Below, in pieces: positions 1 through 7,409 of a DNA stretch of 13,254 nucleotides. How positions within the stretch are numbered: the first letter of the stretch is position 1; each line of letters opens with the position of its first letter. Where the stretch lies: positions 1 through 13,254 of the forward strand of contig CALMID010000411.1 in assembly GCA_937863915.1 (NCBI GenBank), in the 5' to 3' direction. A model generated the notes under the pieces. The model ran no database searches. It was not told the origin of the DNA and was given only the letters and a program-made list of their open reading frames with translations. This DNA comes from an uncultured Pseudomonas sp. (GTDB lineage Bacteria > Pseudomonadota > Gammaproteobacteria > Pseudomonadales > Pseudomonadaceae). Position numbers and translations under genes: made by a program.

Positions 1-718
1 AGTTCAGCCCTGATTCGGCGAACAGGCGCACGGCACTGGCGTCTTCCTCGATGCCATCGCCGAAACCCTGGTAGGCGATATCGAGGAAAGGCACATGCTC
101 ACGCTCGCGCAGTACCTCCAGTACGGCCTTCCAGTCATCCAGACTGAGGTCGACACCGGTCGGGTTGTGGCAGCAGGCATGCAGGACGATGATCGAGCGA
201 GCCGGCAGGTTCTTGAGATCTTCAAGAAGGCCGGCGCGGTTCACGCCGTGGCTGGCGGCATCGTAGTAGCGATAGTTCTGTACCGGAAAACCGGCAGATT
301 CGAATAGGGCGCGGTGGTTTTCCCAGCTTGGGTCGCTGATGGCCACAGTGGCGTTGGGCAGCAGGCGCTTGAGAAAGTCCGCGCCGCTCTTCAGGGCGCC
401 GGTACCGCCGATGGACTGGGTTGTGACCACGCGGCCTTGGGCCAGCAGCGCAGAATCGGCGCCGAACAGGAGCTTTTGCACAGCAGCGTCATAGCTGGCA
501 ATGCCTTCGATCGGCAGGTAGCCACGCGGAGCATGGGCGGCAATGCGGGCCTTTTCGGCCTCGGCAACGGCGCGCAGCAGGGGAATACGACCTTCATCGG
601 TGAAGTAGACGCCTACGCCCAGGTTGATCTTGTTGGCGCGAGTATCGGCGTTGAAGGCTTCATTCAGACCCAGGATGGGATCGCGCGGGGCCATTTCGAC
701 GGCGGAAAACAGACTCAT
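1..718 (-). CDS. tyrB: Aromatic/aspartate aminotransferase, class I (3' end outside window)
   Basis: PLP-dependent transaminase that moves an amino group between aspartate or aromatic amino acids and 2-oxoglutarate in the cytoplasm. The first 239 residues are in the window; the family is about 400 long. The start ATG (716-718) gives MSLFSAVEMAPRDPILGL, the usual N terminus of this family. Visible active-site landmarks are the GGTGAL phosphate-binding loop (about 104-109), the ring-stacking Trp132, Asn185 in NPTG, and Asp213/Tyr216 in DIAYQGF. The PLP lysine lies beyond the left edge. The ribosome site is weak. The gene is divergent from uvrB, as in several Pseudomonas genomes (recalled). The symbol follows Pseudomonas usage. 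Exact substrate preference (aspartate or aromatic) cannot be read from this half of the protein. Confidence 0.93.
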   Translation of the reverse strand, partial: MSLFSAVEMAPRDPILGLNEAFNADTRANKINLGVGVYFTDEGRIPLLRAVAEAEKARIAAHAPRGYLPIEGIASYDAAVQKLLFGADSALLAQGRVVTTQSIGGTGALKSGADFLKRLLPNATVAISDPSWENHRALFESAGFPVQNYRYYDAASHGVNRAGLLEDLKNLPARSIIVLHACCHNPTGVDLSLDDWKAVLEVLREREHVPFLDIAYQGFGDGIEEDASAVRLFAESGLN

Positions 719-774
719 GATGCGACGGCTCGAACTGAGAGAAGGTGGGGGCAACACCCGCTGACGTAACCAGG

Positions 775-803
775 TTGGGGGTTGCGCAAACGGGCCGTAT
801 TAT
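775..803 (+). promoter_or_regulatory. Candidate sigma-70 promoter for uvrB
   Basis: TTGGGG (775-780), 17 bases, then TATTAT (798-803). The -10 matches 5 of 6 and the -35 only its TTG. Transcription would start near 810, giving a leader of roughly 93 bases. The element overlaps the opposite-strand TATAAT, so the two promoters would compete. A second option, TTTACA (843-848) with TTTAGT (867-872), is also possible. Confidence 0.3.
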
Positions 804-804
804 A
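799..804 (-). promoter_or_regulatory. Candidate -10 element for the aminotransferase gene
   Basis: The minus strand reads a perfect TATAAT here, about 80 bases before the aminotransferase ATG. At normal spacing the -35 position (about 822-827) reads TCGCCC, which is a poor match. A TTGTCG sits 20 bases upstream, which is too far for an ideal promoter. The call rests on the -10 alone and its position. Confidence 0.35.
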
Positions 805-812
805 GCGGCCAT

Positions 813-841
813 GCCTGCTGCGGGCGACAACGACCGCAGGC
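813..841 (+). repeat. Inverted repeat in the uvrB leader
   Basis: CTGCGG (818-823) and CCGCAG (834-839) are perfect arms around ten bases. An alternative pairing is GCCTGC (813-818) with GCAGGC (836-841). TTTT follows at 842-845. It would lie at the very 5' end of the uvrB transcript if the 775-803 promoter is right, so it may stabilise the RNA rather than terminate it. A second imperfect hairpin (TGACGCAC 856-863 with 871-880, two-base bulge) follows it. Confidence 0.4.
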
Positions 842-902
842 TTTTACACAGGCTTTGACGCACAACTTTAGTGCGCGTCACATGCCATTGCCGAGGTGCT
901 GC

Positions 903-2918
903 ATGTCTGCGTTTGAACTGGTCACCCGTTACACCCCCGCCGGCGATCAGCCCGAGGCCATTCGTCAACTGGTCGAGGGCCTGCAGGCCGGTCTGTCGCA
1001 CCAGACGTTGCTGGGTGTCACCGGTTCGGGCAAGACCTTCAGCATTGCCAATGTCATTGCCCAGGTGCAGCGCCCGACCCTGGTGCTGGCGCCGAACAAG
1101 ACCCTGGCGGCGCAGTTGTATGGCGAGTTCAAGAGTTTCTTCCCGAACAATGCGGTGGAGTACTTCGTCTCCTATTACGACTACTACCAGCCGGAAGCCT
1201 ATGTGCCGTCATCGGACACCTTCATCGAGAAGGATGCCTCGATCAACGAGCACATCGAGCAGATGCGCCTCTCGGCAACCAAGGCGCTGCTGGAGCGTTC
1301 CGACGCGATCATCGTCTGTACCGTCTCGTCGATCTACGGCCTGGGTGATCCGGCGTCGTATCTGAAAATGGTGCTGCATGTGGATCGCGGCGACAAACTC
1401 GACCAGCGCGAGCTACTGCGCCGCCTGACCGGTCTGCAGTACACGCGCAACGACATGGATTTTGCGCGCGCCACCTTCCGCGTGCGCGGCGATGTCATCG
1501 ACATCTTCCCGGCCGAATCCGACCTTGAAGCCATCCGCATCGAGCTGTTCGATGACGAGGTGGAGCGCCTTTCGGCCTTTGATCCGTTGACCGGCGAGGT
1601 GATTCGCAAGCTGCCGCGCTTCACTTTCTATCCCAAGAGCCACTATGTGACGCCCCGCGAGGTGCTGCTGGAGGCGGTGGAGAAGATCAAGGTCGAACTC
1701 AAGGAGCGTCTGGACTACCTGCGCGGCGAGAACAAGCTGGTCGCCGCCGAGCGTCTGGAGCAGCGCACCCGCTTCGATCTGGAAATGATTCTGGAGCTGG
1801 GTTACTGCAACGGCATCGAGAACTACTCGCGCTATCTGTCCGGGCGGGGCGTAGGCGAGGCTCCGCCCACCCTGTATGACTACCTGCCGGCGAATTCGCT
1901 GTTAGTGATCGATGAGTCCCACGTTTCGGTGCCGCAGGTCGGGGCCATGTTCAAGGGCGACCGCTCGCGCAAGGAGACCCTGGTCGAGTACGGCTTCCGT
2001 CTGCCCTCGGCGCTGGACAACCGGCCGCTGCGTTTCGAGGAGTGGGAGGCAATCAGTCCGCAGACCATTTTTGTTTCCGCAACCCCAGGGCCTTACGAGG
2101 CCGATCATGCCGGTCGCGTGGTCGAACAGGTGGTTCGCCCGACCGGTCTGGTCGATCCGGAAATCGAGGTGCGTCCGGCGACCACCCAGGTCGATGACCT
2201 GCTCTCGGAAATCCGCAAGCGCGTGGCGGTCGAGGAACGGGTGCTGGTCACCACCCTGACCAAGCGCATGGCCGAGGACCTCACCGATTACCTGGCCGAC
2301 CACGATGTGAAGGTGCGCTACCTGCATTCGGACATCGACACGGTGGAGCGGGTGGAAATCATCCGCGACCTGCGCACCGGCGCCTTCGATGTGCTGGTGG
2401 GCATCAACTTGCTACGCGAAGGGCTGGATATGCCCGAGGTATCGCTGGTGGCGATTCTCGATGCCGACAAGGAAGGTTTCCTGCGCAGCGAGCGCTCTCT
2501 GATTCAGACCATCGGCCGTGCGGCGCGCAACCTCAATGGTCGGGCGATTCTGTATGCCGACCGCATGACCGGCTCGATGGAGCGTGCCATTGGCGAGACC
2601 GAGCGGCGCCGCGCCAAGCAGGTGGCCTTCAACGAAGCCCACGGCATCGTGCCCAAGGGGGTCAAGAAGGATATCCGCGACATCCTCGAAGGTGCCGTGG
2701 TGCCCGGCGCACGCGGCAGCAAGCGCAAGGGGCTGGCCAAGGTGGCCGAGGAAAGCGGGCGCTACGAGAGCGAGCTGCGCTCACCCAGCGAGATCACCAA
2801 GCGCATTCGCGTGCTGGAAGAAAAGATGTACAGCCTGGCGCGCGACCTCGAGTTCGAGGCCGCCGCCCAGCTGCGCGACGAGATCCAGAAGCTGCGCGAC
2901 CGTCTGCTGCAGGTCTGA
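903..2918 (+). CDS. uvrB: UvrB, excinuclease ABC subunit B
   Basis: Damage-verifying helicase-like subunit of nucleotide excision repair. It is loaded on DNA by UvrA and then recruits UvrC to cut on both sides of the lesion. 671 residues, full family length. Walker A GVTGSGKT is at 38-45 (Lys44). The beta-hairpin region rich in Tyr ([14 protein letters not shown]) follows near residue 80-95 and clamps the strand. The Walker B box DESH is at 337-340. Helicase motif [11 protein letters not shown], starts at 535. The C-terminal UVR domain that binds UvrC covers about 634-671. The ATG at 903 is chosen over an in-frame TTG at 855, because [20 protein letters not shown] is the usual N terminus and GAGGTG (894-899) sits at good spacing. 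No LexA box (CTGT-N8-ACAG) was found upstream. Confidence 0.98.
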   Translation: MSAFELVTRYTPAGDQPEAIRQLVEGLQAGLSHQTLLGVTGSGKTFSIANVIAQVQRPTLVLAPNKTLAAQLYGEFKSFFPNNAVEYFVSYYDYYQPEAYVPSSDTFIEKDASINEHIEQMRLSATKALLERSDAIIVCTVSSIYGLGDPASYLKMVLHVDRGDKLDQRELLRRLTGLQYTRNDMDFARATFRVRGDVIDIFPAESDLEAIRIELFDDEVERLSAFDPLTGEVIRKLPRFTFYPKSHYVTPREVLLEAVEKIKVELKERLDYLRGENKLVAAERLEQRTRFDLEMILELGYCNGIENYSRYLSGRGVGEAPPTLYDYLPANSLLVIDESHVSVPQVGAMFKGDRSRKETLVEYGFRLPSALDNRPLRFEEWEAISPQTIFVSATPGPYEADHAGRVVEQVVRPTGLVDPEIEVRPATTQVDDLLSEIRKRVAVEERVLVTTLTKRMAEDLTDYLADHDVKVRYLHSDIDTVERVEIIRDLRTGAFDVLVGINLLREGLDMPEVSLVAILDADKEGFLRSERSLIQTIGRAARNLNGRAILYADRMTGSMERAIGETERRRAKQVAFNEAHGIVPKGVKKDIRDILEGAVVPGARGSKRKGLAKVAEESGRYESELRSPSEITKRIRVLEEKMYSLARDLEFEAAAQLRDEIQKLRDRLLQV

Positions 2919-2925
2919 TCAGACC
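2912..2925. repeat. 14-bp perfect palindrome across two abutting stop codons
   Basis: GGTCTGATCAGACC equals its own reverse complement. The uvrB stop TGA is 2916-2918 and the dgt stop TGA is the complement of 2919-2921, so the convergent genes meet with no base between and both end in GTC TGA (Val-stop). There is no T-run on either side, so it is not an intrinsic terminator of the usual kind. Confidence 0.8.
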
Positions 2926-4256
2926 GGGCTGGAGCGTCCGGTCATTTCCCGCGCCATTTCGGTGGCATAGCTGTCGGTCATGCCGGCAATGAAGTCGATC
3001 ACCCGCAGGAAGCTGTTGTACAGCGGTTGCTGTGGGTCCGGGGCGTTGTTGCCGAGCAGGTCGAGAATGCGCCGGTTCTTGAAGGAGGGCGGGTTGCCGC
3101 CGTGCTGCTCCAGCGCCGCCCCGCAGAAGGCGTTGAGAAGAATTTCCAGGGTGGTGTAGGCGCCGATCTCGTGCAGCGTCTTGCGCTTGTCTTGGAATAT
3201 CTTTTCACGGGCGATGGCCTTGGCTTGCAGCACGCAGCGTTTGGCTGGGCCATGCATGTGCTCGACCAGATCGCCTTGCAGTGAACCGGCCAGCAGGGCG
3301 TGCTGCTGTTCGACAAAGGCGTGTGCAGCCGCATTGGTCAGGTGCTCGATGGCCTTGCCGCGCAGGATCGCCAGCTTGCGCCGGCGCGAGTCGCGTGGTC
3401 CCAGCAGACGGTAGGTTTCCGGCAGGTCGTCACCGACCAGATCAAGCAGCAGGGCTTCGACCTCGGCGTAGTCGAGCAGGTCCATTTCCAGGCCGTCTTC
3501 CAGATCAATCAGGCCATAGCAGATGTCGTCGGCGGCCTCCATCAGATACACCAGCGGGTGCCTGGCCCAGCGCTGATGCTCCAGCTGTGGCAGCCCCAGC
3601 TTGTTGGCGATCTGCTCCAGCAGCGGCAGCTCGCTCTGATAGCAGCCGAACTTGTGCTTCTTGTAGCCCAGCGCGTCGGCGTGGCGTGCCGTCCAGGGAT
3701 ACTTCAGGTAGGCGCCGAGGGTGGCGTAGGTCAGGCGTGTGCCGCCGTCGAACTGGTGGTATTCCAGCTGGGTGAGCACGCGAAAGCCCTGGGCGTTGCC
3801 CTCGAAATTGAGGAAGTCACCGCGCTGCGCTTCGCTCATGCCGTCCAGCCAGCCGCGCCAAGCGGCCTGCTGGAACCAGTAGCGGATGGCGTCCTCGCCC
3901 GAATGGCCGAACGGCGGGTTGCCGATGTCGTGGGCCAGGCAGGCTGACTGCACGATCACGCCAAGGTCGCTCGGCTCGCACCAGTCCGGTAGATCCTCGC
4001 GCAGCATTTCGCCGACGCGCATGCCCAGTGAGCGGCCGACGCAGCCGACTTCCAGCGAGTGGGTGAGGCGGGTGTGGATGTGGTCGTTGCTGGAGACCGG
4101 ATGCACCTGGGTCTTGCGCCCCAGGCGGCGGAAGGCACCGGAAAAGATGATGCGGTCGTGGTCCTTGTGGAAGGGGCTGCGGCCCAGTTCTTCCGAGCTG
4201 TGCAGCACTTTACCCAAGCGTTCGCGGGTGAGCAGGTTATGCCAATCCAAAGCCAT
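2919..4256 (-). CDS. dgt: dGTPase-like HD-domain triphosphohydrolase
   Basis: Member of the deoxyguanosinetriphosphate triphosphohydrolase family, which splits dNTPs (often dGTP) to the nucleoside and tripolyphosphate and so affects the nucleotide pool. 445 residues, matching the shorter Pseudomonas-type members rather than the roughly 505-residue E. coli Dgt. The HD metal site is visible: His66 in RLTHSLEV and His109-Asp110 in [15 protein letters not shown]. The N-terminal block [17 protein letters not shown] (35-51) is also typical. Start choice: ATG at 4254-4256 gives MALDWHN, but GAGGA lies directly against it. The TTG two codons later (4248-4250) would give MDWHN with six bases after GAGGA, and may be the true start. 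The substrate is not provable from sequence. It converges on uvrB with zero spacing. Confidence 0.92.
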   Translation of the reverse strand: MALDWHNLLTRERLGKVLHSSEELGRSPFHKDHDRIIFSGAFRRLGRKTQVHPVSSNDHIHTRLTHSLEVGCVGRSLGMRVGEMLREDLPDWCEPSDLGVIVQSACLAHDIGNPPFGHSGEDAIRYWFQQAAWRGWLDGMSEAQRGDFLNFEGNAQGFRVLTQLEYHQFDGGTRLTYATLGAYLKYPWTARHADALGYKKHKFGCYQSELPLLEQIANKLGLPQLEHQRWARHPLVYLMEAADDICYGLIDLEDGLEMDLLDYAEVEALLLDLVGDDLPETYRLLGPRDSRRRKLAILRGKAIEHLTNAAAHAFVEQQHALLAGSLQGDLVEHMHGPAKRCVLQAKAIAREKIFQDKRKTLHEIGAYTTLEILLNAFCGAALEQHGGNPPSFKNRRILDLLGNNAPDPQQPLYNSFLRVIDFIAGMTDSYATEMAREMTGRSSPV

Positions 4257-4332
4257 TCCTCAGGGTGATCGCCGAATGCGTCTAGCTTCGGGCTTGTCGC
4301 CGCTGCGTGCAAGGCCGCCAATTCCGGCGTCG

Positions 4333-4349
4333 TGATCCCTTGTGGTGCG
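4333..4349 (+). promoter_or_regulatory. NtrC-like dyad upstream of the sigma-54 element
   Basis: TGATCCC-TTG-TGGTGCG compared with the NtrC consensus TGCACCA-N3-TGGTGCA matches 10 of 14 positions; the right half is nearly perfect and the left half is weak. It is only about 47 bases before the predicted start, closer than usual for NtrC enhancers. Confidence 0.3.
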
Positions 4350-4361
4350 TTGCACTCTTAT

Positions 4362-4377
4362 GGGCATGGACCTTGCT
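4362..4377 (+). promoter_or_regulatory. Candidate sigma-54 (RpoN) promoter for the ammonium transporter
   Basis: GGGCATGGACCTTGCT matches the -24/-12 consensus TGGCACG-N4-TTGCW at 10 of 12 fixed positions. GG is at 4363-4364 and GC at 4375-4376, with the required ten bases between. Transcription would begin near 4388 and leave a long leader of about 238 bases. RpoN/NtrC control of ammonium transporters is well known in proteobacteria. Confidence 0.5.
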
Positions 4378-4547
4378 GAGTGATGGTGCGCAGGTTGGGT
4401 GACGCATACCCCTCCTGCGGCGCGCGTAATGCCCGTTCAGTGCAGTAAACCCCTCAAAACCAAGGCTTTGGATCGATTCAGTGGTGTGCGCAGGCAGCCC
4501 GGCCAACGGAGCAGGCGTCGATGAGGTCAATGGGGGGGTGAAGCAGA

Positions 4548-4564
4548 TGCATTGATATGGTGCG
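4548..4564 (+). promoter_or_regulatory. Second NtrC-like dyad and ATATGGTGC direct repeat
   Basis: TGCATTG-ATA-TGGTGCG matches the NtrC consensus at 10 of 14. The nine bases ATATGGTGC (4555-4563) recur exactly at 4586-4594, 31 bases on, which is about three helix turns. It is downstream of the candidate sigma-54 promoter, so it would act from within the leader, or a nearer promoter exists that I did not find. Confidence 0.28.
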
Positions 4565-4625
4565 TCTGGCGTATTGCGTGAACTTATATGGTGCCAACCC
4601 TTTAGCGACGGAGCCTTGTTCGTCA

Positions 4626-5837
4626 ATGGAAAATCTCAACAGTGCCGTGGAAACCCTGATTCACGGCTCCAACACCCTGTTCATTCTATTGGGCGCCGTG
4701 ATGGTGCTGGCCATGCATGCCGGCTTTGCCTTCCTGGAAGTCGGCACGGTGCGGCAGAAGAACCAGGTCAACGCTCTGTCGAAGATCCTCGCCGATTTCG
4801 CCATGTCGACCCTGGCCTATTTCTTCATCGGCTACTGGATTGCCTACGGCGTGACCTTTCTCGAGCCGGCCAGCGCGCTGGCGGCCGACAGTGGCTACGC
4901 CCTGGTCAAGTTCTTCTTCCTGCTGACCTTCGCGGCGGCGATTCCGGCGATCATCTCGGGCGGTATTGCCGAGCGGGCCAAGTTCGGTCCGCAGCTGTGC
5001 GCCACGCTGCTGATCGTGGCCTTCGTCTATCCGTTCTTCGAAGGCCTGATCTGGAATGGCAACTTCGGCGTGCAGGGCTGGCTGAAAGCGACCTTTGGCG
5101 CCCCGTTCCACGACTTTGCCGGCTCGGTGGGGGGGCATGCGGTCGGCGGCTGGCTGGCCTTTGCGGCTGTACTGCTGCTGGGGCGCCGTGATGGCCGCTA
5201 TCGCGATGGTCGCCTGGTGGCCTTTGCACCCTCGAATATCCCGTTCCTGGCTCTTGGCTCCTGGATTCTCATCGTCGGCTGGTTCGGCTTCAACGTCATG
5301 AGCGCGCAGACCGTGGCGGGTATCAGTGGTTTGGTGGCGGTCAACTCGTTGATGGCGATGGTTGGCGGCACGGTGACCGCGCTGTTGGTGGGTCGCAATG
5401 ATCCGGGCTTCCTGCACAACGGCCCGCTGGCGGGGCTGGTGGCGGTGTGTGCCGGTTCCGACCTCATGCACCCGGTCGGAGCGCTGATCACCGGGGCCAT
5501 TGCCGGTGCGTTGTTTGTCTGGGCCTTCACCGCGACGCAGAAGAGCTGGAAAATCGACGATGTGCTGGGGGTATGGCCGCTGCACGGCCTGTGCGGCGTG
5601 TGGGGTGGCATTGCCTGCGGCATCTTCGGTCAGGAGGCGCTGGCGGGCCTGGGTGGCGTCAGCCTGCTCAGCCAGCTGGCCGGCACCGCCATGGGCGTGG
5701 TGATTGCGCTGACCGGCGGTTTTGCCGTGTATGGCTTGCTGCGGGCGACCCTGGGCATTCGTCTGAGCCAGGAGGAGGAGTACTATGGTGCCGACCTCTC
5801 AGTGCACAAGATCGGTGCCGTCAGCGCACACGAGTGA
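4626..5837 (+). CDS. amtB: Ammonium transporter, Amt/AmtB family
   Basis: Inner-membrane ammonium channel/transporter. 403 residues with about eleven hydrophobic segments and a short C-terminal tail (about 380-403) of the kind that normally touches the PII protein GlnK. The twin pore histidines are present: His171 in VGGHAVGG and His320 in WPLHGLCGVWG. Asp163 in HDFAGS matches the conserved aspartate of the Amt signature. The ATG at 4626 (MENLNSAVETLIHGS) is preferred to an upstream in-frame ATG at 4557, whose extra 23 residues look like leader DNA. The N terminus lacks the cleavable signal peptide of E. coli AmtB. There is no adjacent glnK, unlike many amtB loci. Sensor-type Amt proteins exist, but no extra signalling domain is seen here. 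Confidence 0.95.
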   Translation: MENLNSAVETLIHGSNTLFILLGAVMVLAMHAGFAFLEVGTVRQKNQVNALSKILADFAMSTLAYFFIGYWIAYGVTFLEPASALAADSGYALVKFFFLLTFAAAIPAIISGGIAERAKFGPQLCATLLIVAFVYPFFEGLIWNGNFGVQGWLKATFGAPFHDFAGSVGGHAVGGWLAFAAVLLLGRRDGRYRDGRLVAFAPSNIPFLALGSWILIVGWFGFNVMSAQTVAGISGLVAVNSLMAMVGGTVTALLVGRNDPGFLHNGPLAGLVAVCAGSDLMHPVGALITGAIAGALFVWAFTATQKSWKIDDVLGVWPLHGLCGVWGGIACGIFGQEALAGLGGVSLLSQLAGTAMGVVIALTGGFAVYGLLRATLGIRLSQEEEYYGADLSVHKIGAVSAHE

Positions 5838-5850
5838 CATCGGCAACTCA

Positions 5851-5880
5851 CAAAAAGCCCGCCAATTGGCGGGCTTTTTG
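5851..5880. terminator. Bidirectional intrinsic terminator between amtB and hemN
   Basis: A perfect 30-bp palindrome: arms AAAAAGCCCGCC (5852-5863) and GGCGGGCTTTTT (5868-5879) around AATT. The GC-rich stem is flanked by T-runs when read in either direction. It lies 13 bases after the amtB stop and 14 bases after the hemN stop on the other strand, so it can end both transcripts. Confidence 0.95.
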
Positions 5881-5894
5881 TTTGGCGGCAAGGA

Positions 5895-7277
5895 TCAGAT
5901 GACCCGGGAGAAACGCTGGCGGCTCTGCTCGCTGAGGTAGCGGTCGAACAGCATGCAGACCGAGCGGGCCAGCAGGCGGCCGGCCGGCTTGATGTCGATG
6001 CTGCTGTCGCTGAGGCTGATCAGGCCGTCGCGGGCCATCTGCTGCAGGTCCGGCCAGACGTCCGCGAAGTAGTCGCGGAAGACGATGCCGAACTCCTGCT
6101 CGATAGGGGCGAACTGCAGCTCGAACTCGCAGATCAGACGCTGGATCACTTCCCGGCGCACGCGGTCATCGGCATTGCAGTGCAGGCCACGACGTACCGG
6201 CAGTTCGGGGGCGTCCAGCGTGTCCTGATAGACCGTCAGATCGCTGCTGTTCTGGCTGTACAGATCGCCGATCTGGCTGATTGCCGAGACGCCCAGGCCG
6301 ATCAGGTCGCAGTGACCGTGGGTGGTATAACCCTGGAAATTGCGTTGCAGGCGGCCGTCTTCCTGGGCGATGGCCAGCTCGTCGTCGGGCAGGGCGAAGT
6401 GGTCCATGCCGATGTAGCGGTAACCGGCGGCGGTCAGCTGTTCGATGCTGTTGTGCAGCATGGCCAGCTTCTGTGCCGGGCTCGGCAGGTCTTCGGCATT
6501 GATCCGCCGTTGCGGCATGAAACGTTCCGGCAGGTGCGCATAGTTGAACACCGACAGGCGATCGGGCTGCAGGCGGATGATTTCCTCCACCGTGCGGGCG
6601 AAGCTTTCCGGGGTCTGCTTGGGCAGGCCGTAGATCAGGTCGAGGTTGATCGAGCGGAACTGCAGGGTATGCGCGGCCTCGATGATGGCGCGGGTTTCTT
6701 CGAGGGTCTGCAGGCGGTTGACCGCGCGCTGCACTTCCGGATCGAGGTCCTGCACGCCGAGGCTGATGCGATTGAAGCCCAGCTCGCGCAGCAGGCCCAT
6801 GGTCGACCAGTCGGCCTCGCGCGGGTCGATCTCGATGCCATAGTCGCCGCTGTCGTCATCCAGCAGGTGGAAGTGCTGGCGGATCACGCCCATCAGCTGA
6901 CGCAGTTCATCGTGACTGAGGAAGGTCGGGGTGCCGCCGCCAAAGTGCAGTTGCTCGACCACCTGACGGTCATCCAGATGACGGCTGATCAGGGCGATTT
7001 CCCGCTCCAGGCGCTCCACGTAGGGCAGGGCACGGCCGCGATCCTTGGTGATCACCTTGTTGCAGGCGCAGTAGTAGCAGATGTTGGCGCAGAACGGCAC
7101 GTGCACATAAAGCGACAGCGGGCGCAGGGCTTTGCGGCTGTCCTTCAGGGCATGCAGCATGTCGAAGCTACCAATGCCGTCGTGGAACTGCACGGCAGTG
7201 GGGTAGGAGGTGTAGCGCGGACCCGCCTGATCGTAGCGACGAATCAGGTCAGCGTCCCAGCGGATCGCGTCGAGCAT
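5895..7277 (-). CDS. hemN: Oxygen-independent coproporphyrinogen III oxidase (radical SAM)
   Basis: Cytoplasmic radical SAM enzyme that decarboxylates coproporphyrinogen III to protoporphyrinogen IX without oxygen, for haem synthesis in low oxygen. 460 residues, the usual HemN length. The N terminus MLDAIRWDADLIRRYDQAGPR and PRYTSYPTA are family hallmarks. The iron-sulfur/SAM motif CANICYYCAC gives Cys63, Cys67, Cys70 and the extra Cys72 that separates true HemN from HemW, which lacks it. GGGTPTFL follows for SAM binding. The C-terminal HemN domain is present. The ribosome site is a weak GGGA about 8 bases upstream. It is the last gene of the minus-strand oxidase cluster but has its own ANR-type promoter. 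Confidence 0.97.
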   Translation of the reverse strand: MLDAIRWDADLIRRYDQAGPRYTSYPTAVQFHDGIGSFDMLHALKDSRKALRPLSLYVHVPFCANICYYCACNKVITKDRGRALPYVERLEREIALISRHLDDRQVVEQLHFGGGTPTFLSHDELRQLMGVIRQHFHLLDDDSGDYGIEIDPREADWSTMGLLRELGFNRISLGVQDLDPEVQRAVNRLQTLEETRAIIEAAHTLQFRSINLDLIYGLPKQTPESFARTVEEIIRLQPDRLSVFNYAHLPERFMPQRRINAEDLPSPAQKLAMLHNSIEQLTAAGYRYIGMDHFALPDDELAIAQEDGRLQRNFQGYTTHGHCDLIGLGVSAISQIGDLYSQNSSDLTVYQDTLDAPELPVRRGLHCNADDRVRREVIQRLICEFELQFAPIEQEFGIVFRDYFADVWPDLQQMARDGLISLSDSSIDIKPAGRLLARSVCMLFDRYLSEQSRQRFSRVI

Positions 7278-7311
7278 GGCGGCGTTCCCGGAATCTGGTG
7301 AATATGGGGCG

Positions 7312-7353
7312 AGTCTAGGGAATCGGCGCCGCAGGGGCCTTGACCTGTATCAA
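7312..7353 (-). promoter_or_regulatory. ANR/FNR-dependent hemN promoter
   Basis: On the minus strand TTGAT-ACAG-GTCAA (7340-7353) matches the ANR/FNR consensus TTGAT-N4-ATCAA at 9 of 10 positions. A -10-like TAGACT follows at 7312-7317 (4 of 6). A start near 7305 would put the box centre at about -41.5, the classic activating position, with a leader of about 28 bases. ANR activation of hemN is established in Pseudomonas. Confidence 0.82.
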
Positions 7354-7392
7354 GCGCTCTGGCGCTGCGCTGGCGACTGCTGTGTGCCGTTG

Positions 7393-7409
7393 TGAGGCAT
7401 TGCGCCTCA
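7393..7409 (-). repeat. Small stem-loop over the stop codon of the TauE/SafE-like gene
   Basis: TGAGGC (7393-7398) and GCCTCA (7404-7409) form a 6-bp stem with a five-base loop; the stop is inside the arm. There is no T-run after it on the minus strand, so termination there would be partial at best. Confidence 0.4.

Larger units (their letters stand above)
4257..4625. other. 369-base non-coding region between dgt and the ammonium transporter
   Basis: It separates two divergent genes. No open frame here resembles a protein. It contains a sigma-54-like element, two NtrC-like dyads and further TGGTGC motifs (listed separately), a seven-G run at 4532-4538, and the transporter's ribosome site ACGGAG (4608-4613), which is 12 bases from the ATG and so rather far. 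No convincing sigma-70 promoter was found for dgt; TTGCAC on the minus strand lacks a good -10. Confidence 0.6.

Noticed and set aside
818..839. LexA (SOS) box before uvrB
   Set aside because: The CTG and CAG ends are 16 bases apart instead of 10, so it does not fit CTGT-N8-ACAG.
4557..4625. Possible 23-residue N-terminal extension of the ammonium transporter
   Set aside because: The extension has no signal-peptide character, and the family N terminus begins at MENLNSAVETL.
4282..4626. Minus-strand open frame of 114 codons in the dgt-amtB gap
   Set aside because: No family resemblance, no ribosome site, and it overlaps the promoter region and the amtB start; its composition looks like non-coding DNA.
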